DNA of 64,000 bases from Rhodomyrtus psidioides (taxonomy: Eukaryota > Streptophyta > Magnoliopsida > Myrtales > Myrtaceae): NCBI GenBank assembly GCA_021437785.1, contig JAILYB010000160.1, positions 558,001-622,000 of the forward strand, given 5' to 3'. The translations under genes and the position numbers were made by a program. Position 1 is the stretch's first letter. Each line of letters starts with the position of its first letter. Below are positions 1 through 7,807 of this stretch, one piece after another. The notes beneath the pieces were generated by a model. That model worked only from the letters and a program-made list of their open reading frames with translations. It ran no database searches and was not told the DNA's origin.

Positions 1-74
1 AAGCATATTGATGTGAGGTATCATTGGATACGAGAAACTTTAGAATCCAAGGGATTGGAGCTTGAGAAAGTACG
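1..74 (+). pseudogene. Ty1/copia RNase H fragment, upstream half
   Basis: Frame 1 from the first base reads the conserved copia RNase H tail: KHIDVRYHWIR, then LELEKV. The reading stops making sense near base 74, where pararetrovirus leader sequence begins. The rest of the same domain resumes at 6458 on the same strand, so a viral insertion split one copia pol gene. The body of the element lies left of the window. The 105-residue open frame running on to 330 is a fusion of this fragment with antisense viral leader and is not a gene. Confidence 0.8.
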
Positions 75-519
75 CTGGGCGAGACGAGCAGGTATGCTAT
101 CCCCACAAACACGGCGCCCTGGCCTTAAAAGGAGACTGCTTGTTTGCTCACTCAAGCCCATTCTTGAAGCTCAACCCTTAAGGTGCCAGATATTTCTAGT
201 TCAACAGGTTCCACATAGTGGCAAGTTGAAGAGCATACTAAACCAAACCAATCGTACTACTGAGTCAACAAGAGGATTCAGATATGCAAAAGACCATGCT
301 TATGAGAAAGGAGAAGAAAGGAAACTTTAGAAACTCATGATATTGGAAAGCATACTGATATTTCACATAAGGTGATTTCTCCTCCTTTACAATGCCTTCG
401 GGGGCCTTTTATAGGCCAATATCATACAAAGGACTTCTGACAACATGACAGACGAATTCACGACGAAAAACTAAAAAAGTCTTCGGGTGAACAGTATTTG
501 CTACAGTGCTACAGTACTG
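75..519 (-). repeat. Left inverted arm of the pararetrovirus: promoter and leader
   Basis: This 445 bp arm is the reverse complement of 5991-6435 with a few percent of differences (for example around 450-500). Read on the minus strand it follows RNase H and carries the TATA box and the start of the pregenomic leader, the normal position of a caulimovirid promoter. Its inner edge is the palindrome CAGTACTG (512-519), the same octamer that ends the right arm. Confidence 0.88.
406..413 (-). promoter_or_regulatory. Pararetrovirus TATA box (left arm)
   Basis: TATAAAAG on the minus strand, inside the local GGCC...GGCC symmetry at 403-417. It lies just past RNase H, where the pregenomic promoter is expected. 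The stop codon of the last viral frame (409-411) lies inside the TATA box. The mirror copy in the right arm is at 6097-6104. Confidence 0.7.
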
Positions 520-1323
520 CTTAGGTCGGGACAGAAAATCTGCGAGGACATTCTTTTTTCCTGCTATGTGTTTAGCATCGAAAGAATATTTCGAGAACCA
601 TTCGGCCCACCTTAACAATTGCGGATGGGGAATCTGCTTCTGCTTGAAATTGAGCATTTGGGGAAATAAAGACATATCCATTTCGACCAAAAAGTGATGC
701 CCAATAAGGTGGTATTCAAACTTCTTGATGCCATATTTGACTGCGAGAATCTCCTTAAAAGTGGAGTGATAATGCATCTCTGCGGGAGTGAATCGTCCAT
801 TTTTGTAAGCACAAATGAAGCGCTTACCTTTGATTTCTTCAAGGAGAATGGCTGCCCAATATTTGTCCCTAGCATTTGTTTGCAGAATTCGTTGACCAGT
901 GGAAGGAATTTGCAAAGGAGGAAGATGCTGCAAAATTTCTTTGAGATGAGCTACAGCCTGTGTCTGCTTCGGTCCCTATGGGGGAGTATCTTTCTTTAGC
1001 ATCCTCTAAAGAGGATAGAGTGCTTTAGAGATTTTTGGCACAAAGTCTCGGAGATAATTGACAATTCCAAGGAAAGCCTGGATTTGGCTAACTATCAAAT
1101 TCTCAAAGGGAAATTTTTGGAGTTCTTCTGCCAGGTGAGGACCTGGACAGTAGGTTCCTTCTTTCAAATGCATACCAAGGAACTCAATTTTCTTTTGAGC
1201 AAGGATCATTTTCTTTTGGGAAAGCATGATTCCATGTTTCTGGACAATTTCAACGAACTGGGAGAGTAATTTACAATGAGATTCCTCATCAGGACTGTAG
1301 AGGAGAATATCATCAATGTAAAT
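409..1323 (-). pseudogene. Pararetrovirus RT C-terminal part and RNase H, interrupted
   Basis: This continues in the same frame after the TAG at 1324-1326. It holds the YIDD catalytic box of the reverse transcriptase, the connection region (FLGMHLKEG, then FLGIVNYLRDFVPKI) and the RNase H domain (YHSTFKEILAVKYGI, then HIAGKKNVLADFLSRP). Two more TAG codons lie in frame at 1006-1008 and 976-978, between connection and RNase H. About 36 codons after the RNase H motif run into promoter sequence before the stop in the TATA box. No full RT/RNase H can be made from this copy. Confidence 0.85.
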
Positions 1324-4300
1324 CTAGGCATGTGAGAGAATGGGCTGGAAAATTCTACACATGGCTTTCTGAAAAATGGATTGAGCTATTTTAAGACCAA
1401 AGGGGACAACTGTCCATTGAAAATGCTGGTTTGGAATGCAAAAATCAGTTTTAGGACGGTCATCAGGATGAATGCCAATTTGCCAAAAACCTGCTTTCAG
1501 GTCGAACTTTGAATAGATCTTAGCCTGAGCTAGGCTACCAAACAAAGAGTTTTTATGAGGCAAAGGGAATTTATCATCTTGGAGGAATTTGTTCAAGGGC
1601 TGGTAATTGATCACCAATCTGAGCTTACCACGATTCTGTTCTGCTCGCTTGTTCACATAAAAAGCTTCGCAAGCCCATTGTGAATCAGAGGGTTCAATGA
1701 GGCCTTGAGAGAGCAGGTCAGCACATTCCTTCTGGGCCAAAGCAAGATGTTCAGGATTCATACCAGAATGACTGGCTTTTGTGGGATTAACATCTTCACT
1801 TTTCTTGAATGGGAGTTTGACAAAGAAGTCAGGATTTTTCCAAAGAGGGTTTGAACAGGTTTGGATAAACTGGGAATGAGATTCAAAACAGCAGGAAAAG
1901 AGACTTTGGGTAATTGGATCAAGGATTTCTGGCTGAATGATGAAAAGTCTCTGGATATCCACATATTCACGAAACTGGTCACCAAATTGTAAACGAGTAG
2001 GTTTAATTCTGAGCTGGGAAAGCTGGGCTAGAACATCCCAACCAATGATGAGGTCTTTATTTGGGGAATTACAACCAAAGATTTTTGTGGATATGGAACA
2101 GCCTGAAAATATTTGGAGGGTAATGATTTTGCTGCGGAATTTTGTGGTAAAAGTATCTCCGGAAGCAGAATGGAAATACCTTGTGTAAGGCGTCCAGAAT
2201 TCTTCTGGGAGTACTTTTATATCCATGAGTGATGCTGCCGCGCCGGTATCAATGAGAGCAATGACTTGGACAGGTTTGTCATTTTCTGGGGTATGAATTT
2301 GGATATGAATATATGGAGAGTGGAAAACGGGTTGGACATGGAAGGAGTCGGGGATATTATCAGGGAAGAATGCAAAGATATCACCTGAGGATTCATGAGA
2401 GTCTGAGGAATATGTTTGGAGGGCAAACAGTGTGTCGGGTGAAGGTTCATCTTCAACAGAGAAGACAGACTCAATATCTTCATCATGCAAGGGGATTCCT
2501 GTGGTGGAGGAAATCTTTTGGATCATGTAGCTTCCTTGGCGCTTTGCCTGAAGACAGTTTTTTGCAAGGTGCCCTTTCTTGCTACAGATGTAGCATCGGT
2601 CAGATTTTTTCTTTTTCTTGAAACCAGAAGCAGGGGAGTGATGCCGCTTCTTTTTTCGAAGGAACTTCCACTTGCCTTTCTTAGGTCTTCGTCTGCCAAA
2701 AGAGAATTTCTCAAAGGAGAACTTCTTGAAGTGCTTGCGCTTCTTATTGCCAGCACAAGAGGGATCACTGCAATCTCTTGAGAACTTGATCTTCCAATGA
2801 GGATTGTCACAATTCTTTTCGAAAGAACGATTCTCCCGGAGGTAACTTCTGAAGACTTCTCTTCTGTGGCACATTTCTTCAATGGCAAGGTGGAGAGACT
2901 GTTGGATTTCTCCAAAAGTCGCATCTGTGATGGTCTTGTTTTTTAGCTTCAGGGCTTTCTCAACAACTTGACTAATCTCTTTAGGGATGGAAGCCAGGAA
3001 TACGGACTTGAGATTAGGATTAGAACCAAGCTGGTAGAAAAGCTTGATCATTTCTCGAAAGTGTCGATCCAGGTCCTTTTTGGCCAGAGAACAGCATTTT
3101 CTTTCAAAGAATTCTTTTCTTTTGAGTTCTTTCGAATCTTGAGGTTGGCCAATAAAGAAAAGATGAATAAGCTGAATTGCTTCATCAAAGGACATGGTTA
3201 AAAATTGAAGTTGGTCTTTTTCTGGGGCTAACTTCCACCAATCTTTCAAGGAACCAGTGAATCGAGTGACAAACTCGAGGAGAACATCATAAGAACTGTG
3301 TTCCTTCAGGTTTTTGGTAATCAACCAAGAATGAAACTCTTGGAGCCTTTCTGCCCATTTATGGTAAGGGATATTATCCAAAGTGAAGAAATTGGACGAA
3401 TAAGGTTTATAGGTTGATGACGATAGGTCATAGTAAGGCTGTGGAGGTGGAGGTAGATGCTCAACTTCAGGTTGGTCTTCCATTTCTTCTTCAATGATTG
3501 GCTCTGCAGGGTCAGCCATCATTACGTCTGCTACAACAAACTGGGTGCTAGAATCATAGGATTCAGTATCTAGAATGGAAGATGAGTCACTGATAGAGAT
3601 TTCAAGAGTAGCTGGGAGTGAATGATTTATGGATTTCACTGTGTAGATGGTGGGAGCCTGGTTTCGAAGGAAATTTTCCAAGGGATTTGAAACCATGTAT
3701 GAGTGGGAAGGTTTATAAGGAGGGGATGAAGGAGGAGGTTTTTCTGGTGGTGCTGAAGGAGGTGGGAAAAAGTTTTGTTTGTTTTTTTCTTTTTTCTCTT
3801 GGTCTAGCTTTTTAAGACGATCCCGAAGTGTAAGGATGTTCGTCTTTGGAGGAGGTGGTGCTGTACCGAGTACAGCTGCAAAAGAGTTGGGGTCTGGGGA
3901 ACTGGACATGTAGGATGTGGGGTTAGGAGTTGCTGTTGGAAAGAAAAATGGATCCAGGGCTTGTAGATTCCTTTGCTCAAGGAGAGCTTGTTGTTCTTGC
4001 AGTATTTGGACCTGGCGTCTAAGCTTCTCAATCTCAGGAGTTTGGTCTTTCAGATAATGACTTGTAGGAATCTGTTTTGTCTCCATCAGGTACAGCCTCT
4101 TCTGGAAATCTTCCAACATTTTCTTAGAGACAGATGTAGCATGGTCTACCCTGTCAAGACGAGTAGCCACTGTGTTTATTGCTACATTCTGGGCGAGAGC
4201 ATTCTCTGTTTGCCAATTCAGAACAGTTTCAACAGGTGTAGGGCCTTTCCGTCTTCCATGAAGATCGACATCATTTGGAGTTGTGATCTTTGGAGAATGG

Positions 4301-4860
4301 AAGTATTTCTGCTTTGCATCAGAGAAAATTTCAACAGGAGGGAATCTGAAAGTGGCTGAGCTTTCTTCAGATGGGGCAGGCTGTAAGGGTGGAAAGTCTT
4401 CTGGTCGGAACATGCAAATACTGGGTAAAATAGGAGGTGGTTCAGGTTTAGGATTGCAAGTGTATGGCTGAGGGAGTTTGATGTGACAAGAGTTTTTCTT
4501 TACCCATTTGAGGATGGGTTTGTAGAATGGAGAAGTGATGGGTTTCTTTGGTGGTGGAGGTGGCGGCTTTGGTTCATCTAGGGGACAAGCTGGTGGAGGT
4601 GCAGTAATTTGAGGAGGTTTGGGAGAACCATACTCAACCATATATTGCCAGCGCCCGCCATCTTCACCAAGAGGACCCACGGCTGGATCACCGTCTAGGT
4701 ACCTTTGGTAAAGTGAATCTTTCTTCTTCTTCTTCTTTCTGGAGGACGGTCTGTCATCCTCATATTCTAGATTCAAACAAGAGGAACAAGAACAGACAAC
4801 ATCCCAAAAGCAGTGTCCGGAGGGATCCTTGTAATAATGAATGGGGTCGTCCATGGTCAT
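1324..4860 (-). pseudogene. Pararetrovirus polyprotein: capsid region, CCHC knuckle, protease, RT N-terminal part
   Basis: One long frame, open upstream to 5079. The ATG at 4860-4858 is the most plausible start, or else the point where a frameshift joins it to the movement protein frame. From the N-terminus: a Cys-rich motif near 4800 (CFWDVVCSCSSC), a Pro-rich and basic stretch, a coiled region, the capsid-like core (about 3400-2850), a Lys/Arg-rich block, a CCHC knuckle near 2610-2570 (CYICSKKGHLAKNC), an aspartic protease near 2258 (LIDTGAAASLM), then RT motifs including RLVINYQPLNK (about 1620) and KFDLKAGFWQI (about 1510). It ends with TAG at 1324-1326, immediately before the YIDD box, so the polymerase is truncated ahead of its catalytic centre. 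Confidence 0.85.
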
Positions 4861-5899
4861 CAAAGGATTGAACATGGGCTTTAGGATCTGGATCTTCCAT
4901 ACTGACAGACTCAGTTGGACACGGGGTAAAGCACAAGATGGTAGGAAATGATGGAAAAACAGAGGAAGAATTGTCTTCCTTCTCTTTTGTGAATTTAATG
5001 GTGACAGTACCATCTTTTTTCTTGGTGTATTGTGGCTCAGAGGATTGGACAGGTCGGGAATTTTGATGGAGTTTTTCATAGTTGGTTACCCAACTGTCAG
5101 GAAGGAGTTTGACAAGCTGATCTCTTGGAAGTTGACGAGGGATGTGAATACATGAAGTCTGGTCGTTGTCCACAGAGATAAGTAGGGCATCATCTGCACA
5201 TGGTAGGTTGAGATCAATGGCATGATTTTGTACTCTATACACCATCTGGTAGTGTAGAGTAGCAATTATGGCTGATGTAGTTTGAGGAGCACCAGTGATC
5301 TGCAACTGGACCTTCAAAGCAGAGAGAAGGTTGGGATCTGTCGAGGCCATGTTGAAATTTGGGAAGAGAGTGACAAATTCTGTGCCTGCGTTCAGAGTGG
5401 TCTGAACAGTGCCAATGCAAGCATGCTGGTATTCCAAGAAGCGAGTATCAAGGAGAGCAACCCGAGCAACTACGGGTAAACCCTTTCGTCCATGCAAGGA
5501 TAAGGCCAAACGGATGGCGCCAAAGTGGAGATGAGTGTAACCCTGTTGAGCCTACTGGGCAGGGAACTCAGGTGGAATTTGGAGAGTTACAAACTGCTCT
5601 TGTTGTGTAGACAGGATGGGGTGCTGGTCAAATTTAGTGGACTGGACATATTCTTTGACAGAACGAGGGGTTTGTTTGATGGAACGAATGTGAGAAAATG
5701 ATGATGGTTTACAAAAGGCGGAGTAGGGGTTCATGAGTGGGAGTTGTGTTTCTGAGATTTTGTGATCATCGTTTACATAAGACACCTCATAGAGGTAATC
5801 CATTTTGGAGGAAGTGGATTTGCGGAGTTCGGGTGGTGGTGGTAGTGAGATGGTGGTTTCTAATTGAACTGGAGTTGAAATATCTGTGGAGTTTTCCAT
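4760..5899 (-). pseudogene. Pararetrovirus movement protein (30K superfamily), with one in-frame stop
   Basis: The frame opens with an ATG at 5899, about 79 nt after the primer site, runs 115 codons to a TAG at 5549-5551, and continues in the same frame to 4760. The second part has the caulimovirid movement protein core (HLHFGAIRLAL, VALLDTRFLEYQHACIG, then VTLFPNFNM). Members of this family form tubules or modify plasmodesmata for cell-to-cell spread. The last ~100 codons overlap the polyprotein frame. The overlap looks like coding only up to about 4870, so a shift of frame or an overlapping second ORF is implied there. Confidence 0.82.
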
Positions 5900-5977
5900 G
5901 AGAGTTTGAATTTCTCATTTTCCTTCAGCAGGTCTAAGAATATAAGAATACTAATCTTAACTCAGTTTCGACGATGT

Positions 5978-5992
5978 ATGGCTCTGATACCA
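5978..5992 (-). other. Pararetrovirus minus-strand primer binding site (tRNA-iMet type)
   Basis: TGGTATCAGAGCCAT on the minus strand matches the initiator-tRNA-Met complement used by Caulimoviridae. It is followed after 79 nt by the first viral ORF. Its first two bases overlap the CAGTACTG palindrome at which the inverted right arm begins, so the normal upstream leader has been replaced by the inverted copy. Confidence 0.85.
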
Positions 5993-6435
5993 GTACTGTA
6001 GCACTGTAGCAAACATTGTTCACCCGAAGACTTTTTTAGTTTTTCGTTGTGACTTCGTCTGTCATGTTGTCAGAAGTCCTTTGTATGATATTGGCCTATA
6101 AAAGGCCCCCGAAGGCATTGTAAAGGAGGAGAAACCACCTTATGTGAAATATTAGTATGCTTTCCAATATCATGAGTTTCTAAAGTTTCCTTTCTTCTCC
6201 TTTCTCATAAGCATGGTCTTTCGCATATCTGAATCCTCTTGTTGACTTAGTAGTATGATTGGTTTGGTTTAGTATGCTCTTCAACTTGCCACTATGTGGA
6301 ACCTGTTGAACCAGAAATATCTGGCACCTTAAGGGTTGAGCTTCAAAAATGGGCTTGAGTGAGCAAACAGGCAGTCCCCTTTTAAGACCAGGGCGCCGTG
6401 TTTGTGGGGATAGCATACCTGCTCATCTCGCCCAG
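5991..6435 (+). repeat. Right inverted arm of the pararetrovirus, with outward-facing promoter
   Basis: Inverted copy of 75-519. TATAAAAG at 6097-6104 is on the + strand, so this promoter faces out of the virus toward the downstream copia fragment and LTR. Outer homology ends at TCTCGCCCAG (6426-6435). Confidence 0.88.
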
Positions 6436-6457
6436 GCTTGTCTCTGCTTCCTTTACT

Positions 6458-6535
6458 TCAGATATGATGATAAAAGCTTTCACTAGAGAGAAGTATGAGT
6501 TTTGTCGGAGTCAGGCCGACATGGATTTCTCTTGA
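6458..6535 (+). pseudogene. Ty1/copia RNase H fragment, downstream half with stop codon
   Basis: Twenty-five codons (SDMMIKAFTREKYEF ... QADMDFS) end with TGA at 6533-6535. This is the characteristic C-terminus of copia pol and continues the fragment at 1-74. The few residues expected between the halves are missing, replaced by viral arm and filler. It is followed within 50 bp by a polypurine tract and LTR, as expected for the 3' end of the element. Confidence 0.82.
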
Positions 6536-6565
6536 ATTCTTTTATGTCGAGATCTCCTTTAATGG

Positions 6566-6582
6566 GGCTGGAGGGGGAGATT
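6566..6582 (+). other. Polypurine tract of the + strand copia element
   Basis: GGGCTGGAGGGGGAGAT directly precedes an LTR start (TGTTGGG). This is the usual copia plus-strand priming site. Confidence 0.7.
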
Positions 6583-7214
6583 TGTTGGGTTTTCTTTTAT
6601 GGTCCAGCCCATTTGTGTGTTTTAAATATTTGCTATACCTAGGGAAGCAGTTTTTTTTTTTGCAATATATACCACGAGAGAGAGAACAGTAGTTACCAAG
6701 AGGAGAAAAAAACGCAGTAAAAATAGCAACAGTTTTTCTAGGTGTCTAGCGGTGATCAATTCGACGATCGGAGGTCGATTTGTAGTTCGATTAGGCTGAA
6801 ATTTTGTCAGCGGCTTCAAGACTCGTTGTTCTTGATTTTGTGCGATTGGATCGTGAATTAAAGGTATTTATTGTAGCTGTTCGTGAGCATTTTTTAGACT
6901 GTAAATTTGGGGATATTTTTCATCCGGTTCTCTCGTTTAAGGTGACGTTGTTACTTGATCTCCACTTATAGTTTTGGGTTTCATTGTCGTTGAATTCAGC
7001 GAGGTTTTGTACCTAAATGATTAATATATAGTGGAAATTTAGGTGGACTCCTTGATCGGTCTCGTGATTTTTATCTTTCGCATTGAAGAAGTTTTTCACT
7101 TAAAAAATATGGTGTCATATTTTCTTAGAGTTCCTATATTTTATTGGTTGTGCTCGATTCAGTTTCTCACAGGTTCCATCAAAAAGGGAATTATATCTGT
7201 TGTTTTTCCCAACA
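6583..7214 (+). repeat. 3' LTR of the + strand copia element (632 bp)
   Basis: It begins TGTTGGG and ends CCCAACA, a 7 bp terminal inverted repeat, directly after a polypurine tract. A TATATA run lies at 6666-6671. The matching 5' LTR is outside the window, so identity and target duplication cannot be tested. Confidence 0.7.
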
Positions 7215-7436
7215 TCCTCCACTCTCAAAATTAGCGAGCAATAAAAAAATCTAGCTCACAATTATGAGCGATATGCTCAATCGACCTCCAAGTCCTACAA
7301 GTCATAATTGACATTTAACAATATGTCATGGCTATCTAGATAGTGTGAATACTTTAAGAATATAATGAACCTGCCAGCTTTGGTTACAGTATAATATAAT
7401 CCATTTTTTCTTATTATGTCCCGATCAAACAAAGAC
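7215..7436. other. Non-coding spacer
   Basis: AT-rich sequence between the copia LTR and the SIRE insertion site. I see no gene, repeat or structured RNA in it. Confidence 0.5.
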
Positions 7437-7441
7437 CATGC
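7437..7441. repeat. Probable target site duplication of the SIRE element
   Basis: CATGC here faces CATGG at 49366-49370, on the other side of the 42 kb nested block. Four of five bases agree. The element is old, so one mutation is plausible. Confidence 0.5.
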
Positions 7442-7807
7442 TATTGTGGCTAGCATTATTACCTAGAGGGGGTAAATAGGTGATTATAGTGCAATTTGAA
7501 AATTTTCACGGAATAACAATTGCACATGCGTTTATATAACGTCTCAGACGATGGCAACACATTGTATCAATATAGGCAGTTCATATGCAGTTCTACTATC
7601 ACAGATTATATAACATGATCAGAGTAGGGATAGAGAAAACTGTACGGAGAGTTTATAGTGGTTCGGCTTTGGTTAAGCCTATGTCCACTTCTTCGGCTAT
7701 CAGCCAATCGGCTGGATTCCACTAGTAAACTGCTCGAGAGGTTACAGCTTAGTGATCTCCTTGACACGCAGGATACCCCACCTAGCGTTCAACACTCTTG
7801 TGTACAC
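7442..7807 (-). repeat. SIRE 3' LTR, distal piece
   Basis: Homologous to 34464-34833 (both contain GGCTATCAGCCAATCGGCTG). It ends at the TACAC duplication (7803-7807) where unit 1 is inserted. The LTR resumes at 25586. The terminal base pattern is TATTGTGG, where the other LTR has TGTTGTGG. Confidence 0.85.

Larger units (their letters stand above)
75..6435 (-). mobile_element. Endogenous pararetrovirus (Caulimoviridae), rearranged and defective
   Basis: On the minus strand the order is tRNA-Met-type primer site, movement protein, capsid region with CCHC knuckle, aspartic protease, reverse transcriptase, RNase H, then a TATA promoter and leader. A 30K-type movement protein with RT and no integrase is diagnostic of Caulimoviridae. 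Gene order resembles petuvirus-like or florendovirus-like members, but the genus is a guess. The ends are 445 bp inverted arms (75-519, 5991-6435). The copy is defective: in-frame TAG codons at 5549, 1324, 1006 and 976, and a change of frame between the movement protein and the polyprotein. It sits inside a copia RNase H gene. About 22 bp of filler (6436-6457) at the right junction fits end-joining integration rather than transposition. Confidence 0.9.

Noticed and set aside
13..330. 105-residue + frame
   Set aside because: A chance fusion of the copia RNase H fragment with antisense pararetrovirus leader.
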